Below the pieces are notes generated by a model. That model was given only the letters and a program-made list of their open reading frames with translations. It made no database searches and was not told the DNA's origin. A stretch of DNA of 64,000 bases from a bacterium. Lineage in GTDB: Bacteria; Hinthialibacterota; Hinthialibacteria; Hinthialibacterales; Hinthialibacteraceae. The stretch lies in contig WGLV01000069.1 in the NCBI GenBank assembly GCA_016125385.1, positions 21,838 through 85,837 on the forward strand. Reading direction: 5' to 3'. Below are positions 1 to 8,600 of the stretch, one piece after another (within the stretch, counting starts at the first letter, position 1; every line of letters starts with the position of its first letter). Position numbers and translations under genes: made by a program.

Positions 1-29
1 CTTGTAACAGCAAAGAATCCAACAAAAAA

Positions 30-1193
30 ATGAACTCGGTTAAAACGGAAGAAGATATCGGCTCGATTGGACTGGTGAAAGAACAGTTCGCCACCATCTG
101 CGAGCCTCCCGATGAGTTGATCCTCGATTCCGGCCGCAAGCTGGGGCCGATCACCATCGCGTATGAAACCTACGGCGAACTCAACGAAGCGCGCGACAAC
201 GTCATCCTTCTGCTTCATCCGCTCTCGATGGACCATCACGCCGCCGGGCGTTATGCGCCTGACGACCGCAAACCCGGCTGGTGGGATAACTTCGTCGGGC
301 CCGGCAAGGCGTTTGACACGTCGCGCTTTTTCGTAATCTGCAGCAACTGCATCGGCGGCTGCCGGGGTTCGACGGGGCCGTCATCCATCAACCCCGCCAC
401 CGGCAAACCGTGGGGCGCGACCTTCCCCGTGATCACCATCCGCGACATGGTCAACGCGCAGAAACGCCTGCTCGAAAAGCTGGGCATCGACAAGCTGTTT
501 TGTGTGGCGGGCGGCTCGATGGGCGGCATGCAGGCCCTGCAATGGACCGTCTCGTATCCCGACAAGGTCGTCGCGGCCATCGCGCTGGCGACCACGTGGG
601 TGCATTCGGCCCAGAATATCGCCCTGAACGAAGTCGGCCGCCAGGCGATCGTCGCCGACCCGAACTGGAACCAGGGCGACTATTACGGCGGCGAGTCGCC
701 CCGGCGCGGCCTCGCTCTGGCGCGCATGGTCGGCCACATCAGCTACCTCAGCGACAAGTCGATGCACGAAAAATTCGGCCGCAAGCTGCAGGATCGCGAC
801 GAGATCAGTTTTGACCTGCTGACCGATTTTCAGGTGGAAAGTTACCTGCAATACCAGGGGCTTTCATTCACCCAGCGTTTCGACGCCAACAGTTATCTGT
901 ATATCTCCAAGGCGCTCGATTACTTCGACCTCTCGCGCGGCCACAACTCGCTGGCCTCCGCCCTGCGCGACGTTCAGGCCCGTTTTCTGGTGCTTTCGTT
1001 CAGCAGCGACTGGCTCTATCCGCCCTACCAGTCGCGCGAGGTGGTCAGCGCGCAGAAGCGCGGCGGCAAACAGGTCAGTTACTGCGAGATTCAGTCAGAC
1101 TACGGCCACGACGCGTTTCTGCTGGAAGGCGAGCAGGAAACGCCGCTCATCCGCGATTTTCTGCGGCACGTTCGAGAGGAGACGCACGCGTGA
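30..1193 (+). CDS. metX: Homoserine O-acyltransferase (MetX family)
   Basis: Alpha/beta-hydrolase enzyme that acylates the hydroxyl of L-homoserine from acetyl-CoA (or succinyl-CoA), the committed step of methionine synthesis in the cytoplasm. The 387 residues match the family's usual length. Visible signatures are [14 protein letters not shown] near residues 109-122 and the nucleophile elbow GGSMGGMQ with Ser163. Asp327 (SSDWLYPP) and His360 (YGHD) complete the triad by position. The start follows an A-tract with no clear Shine-Dalgarno, so it is somewhat uncertain. It overlaps metW by a few bases, as is common. Acetyl versus succinyl preference cannot be read safely from sequence alone. Confidence 0.95.
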   Translation: MNSVKTEEDIGSIGLVKEQFATICEPPDELILDSGRKLGPITIAYETYGELNEARDNVILLLHPLSMDHHAAGRYAPDDRKPGWWDNFVGPGKAFDTSRFFVICSNCIGGCRGSTGPSSINPATGKPWGATFPVITIRDMVNAQKRLLEKLGIDKLFCVAGGSMGGMQALQWTVSYPDKVVAAIALATTWVHSAQNIALNEVGRQAIVADPNWNQGDYYGGESPRRGLALARMVGHISYLSDKSMHEKFGRKLQDRDEISFDLLTDFQVESYLQYQGLSFTQRFDANSYLYISKALDYFDLSRGHNSLASALRDVQARFLVLSFSSDWLYPPYQSREVVSAQKRGGKQVSYCEIQSDYGHDAFLLEGEQETPLIRDFLRHVREETHA

Positions 1194-1801
1194 TGAACTC
1201 ATCCGCAGAGACTCCCGTCGAAGCGCGCCGGCGCGACCACGAACTGATCTGTGAACTGGTGGATGAAAACGCGAAAGTGCTCGACCTGGGCTGCGGCGAC
1301 GGTTCGCTGCTTCAACGCCTGAAAGACGAAAAAAAAGCGCAGGGAACCGGCGTCGAAGTTTCGCAGGATCAGGTTTACAAGTGCATCCGCCGCGGGCTGA
1401 CCGTGTTTCACGGAGACGTCGACGAAGGACTCGCAGATTTTCCCGACAAGTCGTTCGATTACGTCCTGCTCACCGATACGCTTCAGGAAGTGCATAACCC
1501 GCGCCTGGTGATCGGCGAAATGCTGCGCGTGGGCAAGAAGGCGATCGTCAGTTTTCCCAACTTCGGCCACTGGTCGGTCAGGGTTCAACTGTTCATCCGG
1601 GGACGAACGCCCATCTCGGCGGCGCTGCCCTACGACTGGTGGGAAACGCCGAACATTCACTTTTTCACGGTGAAGGATTTTTACCGGTTTTGCGGCCAGG
1701 TCGGGTTCCGTGTGACGCGCTCGGTGTTTGTGGCTCAGGGGACGCGCATCACAGTCTGGCCCAATCTGCTGGCCGAACGCGCGATCTGCGTATTGGAATA
1801 G
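1190..1801 (+). CDS. metW: Methionine biosynthesis protein MetW
   Basis: Class I SAM-methyltransferase-fold protein of the MetW family, found next to metX and thought to support homoserine acylation or methionine synthesis. The SAM-binding motif [12 protein letters not shown] lies near residues 30-41. The family features DTLQEV, FPNFGHW and [13 protein letters not shown] follow. AGGAG at 1176-1180 is well spaced for GTG at 1190; ATG at 1193 is the alternative start. The gene overlaps the metX stop, so the two are probably translationally coupled. The length of 203 residues is normal for MetW. Confidence 0.95.
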   Translation: MMNSSAETPVEARRRDHELICELVDENAKVLDLGCGDGSLLQRLKDEKKAQGTGVEVSQDQVYKCIRRGLTVFHGDVDEGLADFPDKSFDYVLLTDTLQEVHNPRLVIGEMLRVGKKAIVSFPNFGHWSVRVQLFIRGRTPISAALPYDWWETPNIHFFTVKDFYRFCGQVGFRVTRSVFVAQGTRITVWPNLLAERAICVLE

Positions 1802-1897
1802 CGTAAACAAGCCGCATGAAAACCACTCGCGTTGGGGCGTCTCTTTCTTGAGCGGCGCCGCGCAACGAGGTATGATTCCGATTCGAAAATCGATCAC

Positions 1898-1970
1898 GCT
1901 GGCGTAGCTCAGCTGGTAGAGCAGCTGATTTGTAATCAGCCGGTCGGGGGTTCGAGTCCCTTCGCCAGCT
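1898..1970 (+). tRNA. tRNA-Thr (anticodon TGT)
   Basis: A 73-nt cloverleaf. The acceptor arm pairs GCTGGCG (1898-1904) with CGCCAGC (1963-1969), with discriminator T at 1970. The anticodon stem GCTGA/TCAGC encloses loop TTTGTAA with anticodon TGT at 1931-1933. The T arm contains GGTTCGAGTCC. CCA is not encoded. It decodes ACA and related threonine codons. Confidence 0.97.
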
Positions 1971-2095
1971 TGTTGATTTCGCCTTCCCTGAGTCGCGCAA
2001 TCATCCAACCGAATCAAATCTCTTCATTCAGTCCGTGCGGAAGAAACCAGCGCGGGGCGATCCCCCTGTCACTTACTTTCTACTATGCTGACTGA

Positions 2096-2689
2096 TCACG
2101 GATTTTCTCGATCCTCATGCCAGTTAAATGGGTTGGCATCAATGTATCGGCGTATTCGATTTAATTCAATTTCATCCCGAATGACATGTTCATAATAATT
2201 ACGCTGCCATACGGGTGCGCCCATTTTCCCACGCAAAATGTTTATCCTCCTGGTGGAAGACGCCTTGAATAATCGAACAATAGTTGGAATCGAATTGCAG
2301 GTCGATCTTCCAAATCTTTCCGTAGATGGCAATCGGTTCGTCGTAGGGGCACATTGCAATGTGCCCCTACCCTGTAACGCATTCTCTCTCTCAATCGCCA
2401 GTGGCTCATTAGATTCATGAATCAGCAATATCCGATGAAGATGATTTGGCATAATGACGAATGAATCCAGACTGACATTGCTCCGAATTACTGCCGTCTT
2501 ATTCCATTCTTCCTGTACAATACGGCCAAGCGCATTCAAAAACATTTCACAATGGTTAATTTCTCCAAGTGTACATTGCCTTTTATACGTACAAACCGTA
2601 ATAAAATAAACGCCAGGTTGCGCGTAGTCGAATTCTTGGATCCGAATTGAACGCCTCTTATTCGTTTTGAATTCATTTGGATTCGGCAT
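2096..2689 (-). CDS. REP-associated tyrosine transposase (RAYT, Y1/HUH family)
   Basis: Single-strand DNA transposase-like enzyme of the IS200/RAYT group. The core shows FDYAQPGVYFITVCT near the N-terminus, the HUH motif as HLH within MPNHLHRILLI, and a catalytic-tyrosine region NYYEHVIRDE near the C-terminus, all in normal order. ATG at 2689 (MPNPNEF) was preferred; an upstream ATG at 2716 is possible. The gene sits just beyond the stop of the neighbouring oxidoreductase gene and is clearly more AT-rich than its neighbours, as expected for mobile DNA. Its frame contains a 28-bp perfect palindrome (separate entry). No IS-type ends were recognised, which fits a domesticated RAYT. Confidence 0.88.
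   Translation of the reverse strand: MPNPNEFKTNKRRSIRIQEFDYAQPGVYFITVCTYKRQCTLGEINHCEMFLNALGRIVQEEWNKTAVIRSNVSLDSFVIMPNHLHRILLIHESNEPLAIERENALQGRGTLQCAPTTNRLPSTERFGRSTCNSIPTIVRLFKASSTRRINILRGKMGAPVWQRNYYEHVIRDEIELNRIRRYIDANPFNWHEDRENP
2343..2370. repeat. 28-bp perfect palindrome inside the RAYT reading frame
   Basis: Half-site GTAGGGGCACATTG at 2343-2356 is followed directly by its exact reverse complement at 2357-2370. It is translated in frame (GRGTLQCAPT on the minus strand) between the HUH motif and the C-terminal tyrosine region. The GTAGGGGC...GCCCCTAC outline resembles known bacterial REP palindromes. Confidence 0.9.
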
Positions 2690-2722
2690 GACCCGAATTC
2701 TCTCAACAGAGCACATTATTAA

Positions 2723-3799
2723 TCACGGCGCTATCTTCACCGTCCTCTTTTCGTGCGCGCTCTGGTACGCCGCGTCGACGATGACCTGTCCCACGCGGCT
2801 CATCTCGACGCTCAGCGGCCCTTTGATAGGCAGGCCTCTCTCCAGCCGGTCGATCACGAACTCCACCGGGTTGCGCTCGGGCGGCTGCAACACGTCGACA
2901 GGCAGGTCGGCGCCGCCGGGATGCTCGGAGTTCTGCAGGCGCACGGTCGGCTCGAAGTCGTAGCTGCTGACGTTCCCCGCCGTCCCCACGATGACGAAGC
3001 CGCACTTGGGCTGCGGCTGGCGCGTCCACGGGTCGCTGAAGGTTCCCCAGCGCGTCTCGAACTTCGAAAGCCCCGCGTCATACCGCGCGATGGTGATGCT
3101 GTGTTCGTCGACCTCCAGCCCGGCGGGTTCGTCGGTCACGGCGGTGACTTCAAGCGGCGCCTTGCCGCCGTGATACCACGTCGCCAGCGTCGAGCCGTAA
3201 CCCAGATAATCGAGCAGCGAGCCGCCGCCGTTCGCTTTTTTATAAAACCAGCTGTTGGGCTTCTCGCGCGCCACGCTTTCGGCGTCGATCTCTTCCTTGT
3301 CGGCGGTATGCCACAGCGGGCCGCGGTTGCCGTCGTAAAAGTGGACCTCGATCACCTCGCCGACGCGCCCCTCATCGATGAGGCGTTTGGCGGTTCGGTG
3401 GGGCGGATACCACGCCAGCGGCCAGTTGATGGCGAGTTGCACGCCGGCGGCGCGAACCGCCGTGATCATGCGGTCCGCTTCGGCGAGGGTCGCGGCGAAG
3501 GGCTTCTCCATCAGAATAGGCGCGCCGAAGGGCGCCACTTTTTCGGTCCACTCGCCGTGTTGAGCGGTGGCGGGGCAAAGAATCACCAGGTCGGGACGCG
3601 CGGTTTCAAGGCATTGGCGGTAATCGGTGAAGCGGCGCTCAGGCGGGATATTGAACTTGCGCGCGGCGTCGTCCATGCGTTCGGGGCGTTCGTCGCAGAT
3701 TCCCGCGATTTCGCAATCGGGATGCTCGAACGCCATGCGCAGGTTGTCGCCCATGTGCATGTGATCGAAGTTGATTCCCGCGATTTTCCATTTCGCCAT
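2723..3799 (-). CDS. Gfo/Idh/MocA family oxidoreductase
   Basis: NAD(P)-dependent sugar or polyol oxidoreductase, cytoplasmic. It has an N-terminal Rossmann domain (AGINFDHMHMGDN, then ICDERPERMDDAA) and the family motif EKPFA near residues 97-101. The C-terminal substrate-binding domain contains GGGSLLDYLGYG. The length of 358 residues is typical. A strong GGGAGGG ribosome site at 3805-3811 fixes the start at 3799, and a TATAAT hexamer (3826-3831, minus strand) lies upstream. No partner sugar gene is adjacent, so the substrate is unknown. Confidence 0.9.
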   Translation of the reverse strand: MAKWKIAGINFDHMHMGDNLRMAFEHPDCEIAGICDERPERMDDAARKFNIPPERRFTDYRQCLETARPDLVILCPATAQHGEWTEKVAPFGAPILMEKPFAATLAEADRMITAVRAAGVQLAINWPLAWYPPHRTAKRLIDEGRVGEVIEVHFYDGNRGPLWHTADKEEIDAESVAREKPNSWFYKKANGGGSLLDYLGYGSTLATWYHGGKAPLEVTAVTDEPAGLEVDEHSITIARYDAGLSKFETRWGTFSDPWTRQPQPKCGFVIVGTAGNVSSYDFEPTVRLQNSEHPGGADLPVDVLQPPERNPVEFVIDRLERGLPIKGPLSVEMSRVGQVIVDAAYQSAHEKRTVKIAP

Positions 3800-3825
3800 G
3801 ACAATCCCTCCCTGATAGGACCAGT

Positions 3826-3831
3826 ATTATA
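3826..3831 (-). promoter_or_regulatory. Putative -10 box of the oxidoreductase gene
   Basis: The minus strand reads TATAAT here, 27 bases before the ATG at 3799 and upstream of its ribosome site. No good -35 hexamer was found at the usual spacing, so the assignment is weak. Confidence 0.35.
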
Positions 3832-3982
3832 ACTCTAAGATTATCAGATATTCATCAAACACTCTATACATAGAGTATTTCAATGTTGTCCGCGTCACTA
3901 AGCGACGTTCTATTTACACCACCCAAAGAATCGGTAGAATTCAGAGATAGTTTCCAGTTACATATCAAAAGGATAATCAGTC

Positions 3983-4897
3983 ATGTCAAATTGCCCATTA
4001 TGCAATGCTTCGTGCAGTATCATCAGCGACCCATTGATAGATGGGAAAAAGTATAGTTGTGATAATGATGGAGAGTTTTCGATATCCGGGTCAGCAGAGC
4101 CAAAAGTGGATAAACTAACACAAATTCAGAAAAACTATCTACGGCATATTATCTTCAAGAGAAAATCCAGCAATAACCCCACCTCACTTACCACAACTCA
4201 GATCGACTCGATAATTGGTCACATGAATTTCCCCACTCCTATTGAGCAATGCGAAAATCTTATTTTGTGGTTAGGCCAGCAATCACAGCGACCAGGCGAA
4301 GATATCCCTATGAGTAGTATACAATACCTCCCAGCAGCTGGCTCTCAATGTGATAAAAGCCTTGGGTATATCATAGAATATTTAACAAACACTAAAAAAC
4401 TACTGATTAAGCGTAGCGAGGCTTATAGGCTTAGCATGAAAGGTTGGGGAAAATATCAGGAGCTTCTTAAAAGTCACACTAGCAGCAAGCGCGTCTTTAT
4501 GGCTTATGAATTCAAAAACACAGATTTAAAATCGCTGATTAACAATCACTTAAGAAAAGCAATTTTAGAGACCGGGTTTGAATTATTTGTTTTGGATGAT
4601 GAACCAAAAGCCGGGCACATCATCAATCGAATGACAGTTGAAATTCGCAATTCCAAGTTCCTAATTGCAGATCAATCAGATTCCAATCTCAACGTTTATT
4701 GGGAAGCGGGACTTGCCGAAGGGCTTAACAAACCAGTGATATACATATGCGATGAATCAAAAAAAGACAAACGCCCGTTTGATACAAATCAGTTACAAAC
4801 CGTGTTTTGGAATAAAGATAATCCAGAACTATTTGTACAAGAAATAAAAATATCAATCAGAGCAACATTTCCAGATTCAGCAAAAATGGAAGACTAA
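3983..4897 (+). CDS. Zinc-ribbon / helical protein with C-terminal TIR/NDT-like domain
   Basis: 304-residue AT-rich gene among GC-rich neighbours. The N-terminus has CPLC (Cys4, Cys7) and Cys26, suggesting a small zinc-ribbon-like module. Residues about 45-160 look like a helical or winged-helix region. Residues about 170-300 look like a Rossmann-type nucleoside-processing domain: RVFMAYEF, EIRNSKFLIAD, then NVYWEAGLAEGLNKPVIYI with a candidate catalytic Glu241. That pattern is shared by nucleoside 2-deoxyribosyltransferase-like and TIR-like effectors of phage-defence systems. AGGA at 3969-3972 supports the start. No partner gene is adjacent. A defence role is inference; the nucleotide-binding fold is moderately supported. 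Confidence 0.65.
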   Translation: MSNCPLCNASCSIISDPLIDGKKYSCDNDGEFSISGSAEPKVDKLTQIQKNYLRHIIFKRKSSNNPTSLTTTQIDSIIGHMNFPTPIEQCENLILWLGQQSQRPGEDIPMSSIQYLPAAGSQCDKSLGYIIEYLTNTKKLLIKRSEAYRLSMKGWGKYQELLKSHTSSKRVFMAYEFKNTDLKSLINNHLRKAILETGFELFVLDDEPKAGHIINRMTVEIRNSKFLIADQSDSNLNVYWEAGLAEGLNKPVIYICDESKKDKRPFDTNQLQTVFWNKDNPELFVQEIKISIRATFPDSAKMED

Positions 4898-4910
4898 CCT
4901 TCAGACATCT

Positions 4911-5759
4911 TCACCCCAGTTCGGAGCTGGACCAGCGCTGGCCGGGGCGCAACAGGCGGTAAGGTTGGCCGGTGAGTTGCGCTTCGTTCACGAAAGCGCC
5001 GGGCGAGGCGCAATTGAACTCGAACATCTCGTAATGACAGGGAATCGCCAGACTCGCGCCGATGGCGTAAGCCAGACGCGCCGCCTCGGGGCCGTCGAGA
5101 TTTCCCGGCACGCCGCGCGACGGATCGCGGCCGTTGATGGGCAACAGCGCGAGGTCGACCGAAAAGGGCCGCAGGCGTTCGATCATGCCCTCGTATCGCA
5201 CCGTGTCGCCGGAGTGATAGACGCTCCAGTGACCAAAGCGCACCACGTACCCCAGATACCGGCACCGCCCCTCGTCGTCGGCGTCGAGGCTTTCATGCGC
5301 GGCGGGCACGGCGTGAAAACTGAATTCCCCCACCGTTTCGCGTTCGCCGTCATTCAGCGGGATGAACCAGTCCGCCTCACAAAGCAGGCGCTCTTTCGCG
5401 AACTCGACGTTGGCGGCGGGCATGACGAGTTTCAGATCGGGATTAGCCGCCTTGAGCGGCAGCAGGGTTTCGGCGTCGAGATGGTCGGTGTGGTTGTGGG
5501 TGCTGGTGACCACGTCGATAAAATCGAGACGCTCGGGCGCGATCACCCGCTCGGTCATGCGCACGTGGGGCTTTTCGGTTCCATGATACTTTTTCGTGAG
5601 CGAGTCGGAGAGGTAGGGATCGAGCAGGCAATGACGCCCGCGCCATTGAATGAGAAAACCGCTCTGCCCCAGCCGCCACAGATGAAACGCGTCGCGGTCG
5701 GCGCGCGCCGCTTCCACGTCGGCCAGAAAGGCGTCGTCTTTCAGCGCCGCTTCGATCAT
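4911..5759 (-). CDS. Metallo-beta-lactamase-fold hydrolase (UlaG-like)
   Basis: Cytoplasmic metal-dependent hydrolase of 282 residues. The metal motif HNHTDHLD is at residues 88-95 (His88, His90, Asp92, His93). Further conserved residues are in VPAAHES, YHSGDT and IPCHYE. The arrangement and length resemble UlaG-type L-ascorbate-6-phosphate lactonases and other MBL-fold phosphosugar hydrolases. It is the last gene of a three-gene operon and its ATG overlaps the stop of the MetE-like gene by four bases (ATGA). A sugar-phosphate or lactone substrate would fit the SIS gene two positions upstream, but this is inference. Confidence 0.85.
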   Translation of the reverse strand: MIEAALKDDAFLADVEAARADRDAFHLWRLGQSGFLIQWRGRHCLLDPYLSDSLTKKYHGTEKPHVRMTERVIAPERLDFIDVVTSTHNHTDHLDAETLLPLKAANPDLKLVMPAANVEFAKERLLCEADWFIPLNDGERETVGEFSFHAVPAAHESLDADDEGRCRYLGYVVRFGHWSVYHSGDTVRYEGMIERLRPFSVDLALLPINGRDPSRGVPGNLDGPEAARLAYAIGASLAIPCHYEMFEFNCASPGAFVNEAQLTGQPYRLLRPGQRWSSSELG

Positions 5760-6790
5760 AGCCCCATCTTTCTCCGCACGGCGTGAACGCCCTCCACCAT
5801 GTGGTTCAGCTTGCGCCGCGCCGCCCAGCGCGCCGTCTGGCTCAGGCCGCAGTCGGGGGCGAACGAGAGACGATCGGCGGGCGCGAATTGCAGGCAGCGC
5901 TCGACACGCTCGATCACGTCATCCACGGTTTCGATGTAATAACTTTTCACGTCGATGATACCCACCGCCACGTCGAACTTCTCGGCGATAGGCCCGATCG
6001 CCTCCAGCTCGGCGAACTCGCGATTGGCCATTTCGAGGTGCATCTCGTCGACGTTCAGCCCCATAAACGCGGGAAACATGGGCGCGTAGCGGCGATAGCC
6101 CACCGCATGGCCCTTGAAGTTACCAAAGCACAGATGCGTCGACAGGCGGCATTTCCCCACCGCCGGCGCCACCGTGCGGTTGAAGATTTCAACGAACCGG
6201 GCGGGGTCTTCCCGGTAGGCGTAACAACTCATCGAGGGTTCATCGACGGTGATTTCGGCGCAGCCCGCCTGCAACAACGCCTCCAATTCGGCGCGCACGA
6301 TGGGGACCAGCGCCTCGGTGATCGCGTATCGGTCGGGGTATCGCTCGTTCGGCAGCAGACGCCCGCTGAGCGTATAAGGGCCGGGTACGCTCGCCTTCAA
6401 CACGGGGCCGGCGGGCGCGAGACGCTTGAGGCGTTCGAATTCCTCCACCGCGCCCAGACCGCGCGGCGCGCACAGCTCGCCGGTGATCGCGTGTTTGCCG
6501 CGCTGATCGTGCGCGGGCGGGCCAAAGCGGCGCGGCGAGGCGCTCTCCAGCTCGATGCCCTCCAGATAGCCATAAAACGAGAGGTTGAAATCGATGCGCG
6601 TCTGCTCGCCGTCGGTGATGACGTCGAGCCCCGCTGAAACCTGATCGTGAATCGCCGCGATGACGGCGTCTTCGCGCATCTCGCGGATATCCTCCTCGCC
6701 GAACTGACCGAGGTGCGCCGAGGCGAATTCAAGCCAGGCGGGAAACGGATAACTGCCGATGACGGTGGTGCGCAAGGGGCGTTCTTTCAT
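5756..6790 (-). CDS. Core MetE-like cobalamin-independent methyltransferase
   Basis: 344-residue protein matching only the C-terminal catalytic half of MetE (full-length MetE is about 750 residues). The TIM-barrel start TTVIGSYPFP and DGEQ are present. Zinc ligand candidates are His219 and Cys221 (STHLCFGN), Glu249 or Glu253 (DEMHLEM) and Cys314 (PDCGL). VPGPYTLSG and VDEPSMSCY are also family-like. It overlaps both neighbours by ATGA, so SIS, this gene and the MBL hydrolase form a coupled operon. Core-MetE proteins may use methyl donors other than methyltetrahydrofolate polyglutamate. The exact reaction here is unknown. Confidence 0.82.
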   Translation of the reverse strand: MKERPLRTTVIGSYPFPAWLEFASAHLGQFGEEDIREMREDAVIAAIHDQVSAGLDVITDGEQTRIDFNLSFYGYLEGIELESASPRRFGPPAHDQRGKHAITGELCAPRGLGAVEEFERLKRLAPAGPVLKASVPGPYTLSGRLLPNERYPDRYAITEALVPIVRAELEALLQAGCAEITVDEPSMSCYAYREDPARFVEIFNRTVAPAVGKCRLSTHLCFGNFKGHAVGYRRYAPMFPAFMGLNVDEMHLEMANREFAELEAIGPIAEKFDVAVGIIDVKSYYIETVDDVIERVERCLQFAPADRLSFAPDCGLSQTARWAARRKLNHMVEGVHAVRRKMGL

Positions 6791-7590
6791 GAGTTCTCCC
6801 CGGCGGGCTCGCCGATTCGTTCGTACAGCCTGGCGAGCCGCCGTGCGTGTTCATCGTAAGCGTCTTCAAACAACTGGGCCGCGCGCGGCGCGCCCACCAC
6901 GGCCGCGCCGGACAACACGCGGGGTGGATGCCCCGCCTGAGTGAGATGAGCGGCGACCTCGGCCTTGATGCAGTTGATCAGCATGCAACCGCCCACCGTC
7001 GAGCCCGGCGCCACCGGCGTATCGAGCCCCTCGACATGAACCATCGCGTCGCCGGCCGGCGCACCGGTGTCGAGCACGATGTCGGCGCAGTCCTGAAGTT
7101 TGACCCCGGCGGGATGCTTGCTGGGCGTGACGTCGGCGTGCTTCTGACTCACGATCGCCGCAACTTTGATCCCGCGGCGTTGAAAACCCTGCGCCATCTC
7201 GATGGGAACCACGTTGCATCCGCTCGACGAAACCACTAGCGCCGAGTCTTCAGTGGAAAAATCGAAATTGCGCAGGATGCGTTCCGCCAGACCCGACACG
7301 TTTTCCAGAAACATCGCCTGCCGCTGGCCGTTAGGCCCCACCACCGGATGATGAAAGGTCAGCGACAACTCCACGATGGGGTTAAAGCCGGGGAACGAAC
7401 CGTAACGCGGCCACATCTCTTCAACCAGAATACGGCTGTGGCCCGAACCGAACAGATGAACCATGCGCCCGGCGAGGATGCTTTTCGTGAACAGTTCGGC
7501 GGTCTGGTGAATCAGTTCGCGCTGCGCTTCAACGCGGTCCGCGATGGCGCGGCAGGCGTCAATATAAGCCGTGATAGGCGATAGAGTCAT
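6787..7590 (-). CDS. SIS-domain phosphosugar-binding protein
   Basis: 267-residue cytoplasmic protein with a sugar isomerase (SIS) domain: VHLFGSGHSRILVEEMWPR near residues 44-62, SSSGCNVVPIEMA as the second phosphosugar loop, then KVAAIVSQKH. The family binds or isomerises phosphosugars and aminosugars. A C-terminal helical region (from AHLTQAGHPPRV) resembles the YckF/GmhA-like and uncharacterised SIS branch with paired helices. It is the first gene of the coupled operon and overlaps the MetE-like gene by ATGA. No kinase or transporter is adjacent, so the substrate stays open. Confidence 0.85.
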   Translation of the reverse strand: MTLSPITAYIDACRAIADRVEAQRELIHQTAELFTKSILAGRMVHLFGSGHSRILVEEMWPRYGSFPGFNPIVELSLTFHHPVVGPNGQRQAMFLENVSGLAERILRNFDFSTEDSALVVSSSGCNVVPIEMAQGFQRRGIKVAAIVSQKHADVTPSKHPAGVKLQDCADIVLDTGAPAGDAMVHVEGLDTPVAPGSTVGGCMLINCIKAEVAAHLTQAGHPPRVLSGAAVVGAPRAAQLFEDAYDEHARRLARLYERIGEPAGENS

Positions 7591-7663
7591 GTCGGCGTTT
7601 GTTCCAGGTTGGAATCACAGAGCTGCGGAAATCATTCGATGCGTGGATTCGAGTATTCCGTCT

Positions 7664-8458
7664 TCAGACGCGGCCGCCGTCGCAAACCGACCATCCCCCA
7701 TCGGCCGCGATGACCTGACCGGTCACGTACGCGGAAGCGTCTGAAAGCAAGTAAACCACAATCCCGTCCAGGTCGGAAGACCGCCCCAGACGCCCCCCCT
7801 GCAGCGGCTGGCGCGAGGCGGAAAACGAGGTGATTTCTTCATCGCCGAAGGCGCGTTGCGACATGGGGGTCTCGGTCAGCCCCGGCGCCAGCGCGTTAAA
7901 ACGGATGTTGTGAGTCGCGTAATACGCCGCCGCCGAGCGCGTCAGGCCAATAACCGCCGCCTTGGCCGCCGCGTAAGCGTGAGTCGAAAAAAAACGCGGC
8001 GAGGGTGAATACGCCAGCGGAGACGTGACGTTCACCACCGAGCCGCCGTTTTGTTGATGCAGAAAGCGCTTGACCGCCGCGCGGTTTGAATACGCCAGCG
8101 AAGAGGCGTTCAGATCGAGCGTATACCGCCACCCTTCGGCGGTCATCTCGTGCAGCGGCCCGTCGCCCATACGGCGGCCGCTGCCGCCCGCCACGTGATA
8201 CAGCCCGTGCAGATCGCCGAAACGCTCGACGGCCGCTTCGACCGCCCGTTCGGCGGTTTCGGGGTCCATGGCGTCGCCCGCCATTACCAGCGCTTCTTCG
8301 CCCAGCGCGGCGCGGGCGGCTTCCAGATGTTCGTCATCCCGGCCCACGGCGGCGATGCGCGCTCCGGCGCGTTGACACGCCCGGGCGCCCGAAAGCCCCA
8401 GCCCGCTGGTTCCGCCCATGATGAGAATCGTCTTGTTCCGTAAGGAATTATCGCTCAT
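7664..8458 (-). CDS. Short-chain dehydrogenase/reductase
   Basis: Classical SDR of 264 residues, NAD(P)-dependent. The cofactor motif GGTSGLGLSG is near residues 15-24. The active-site region has NVTSPLAY and HAYAAAKAAVIGL, giving a Tyr-x-x-x-Lys pair, and the C-terminal family feature AADGGWSVCDGG. It lies upstream of the SIS operon on the same strand with a 73-bp gap, so co-transcription is possible. The substrate cannot be predicted. Confidence 0.9.
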   Translation of the reverse strand: MSDNSLRNKTILIMGGTSGLGLSGARACQRAGARIAAVGRDDEHLEAARAALGEEALVMAGDAMDPETAERAVEAAVERFGDLHGLYHVAGGSGRRMGDGPLHEMTAEGWRYTLDLNASSLAYSNRAAVKRFLHQQNGGSVVNVTSPLAYSPSPRFFSTHAYAAAKAAVIGLTRSAAAYYATHNIRFNALAPGLTETPMSQRAFGDEEITSFSASRQPLQGGRLGRSSDLDGIVVYLLSDASAYVTGQVIAADGGWSVCDGGRV

Positions 8459-8600
8459 CGCCGCTCGTCCACTTCAGTCGGATTCCGGGAAAGGTTCCCG
8501 GCGAAGTCTCGTACTATACCCGATGGAGATTGATTCGCCGGAGCCCGGCCTCCATAGTAGTCGAATTTTCAATCACACGGCGAGAGAAACGGGTACGTCC

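Noticed and set aside
1832..2095. Open frame over the tRNA with the peptide GVAQLVEQLICNQ
   Set aside because: This is the well-known false translation of a tRNA gene; the cloverleaf at 1898-1970 explains it.
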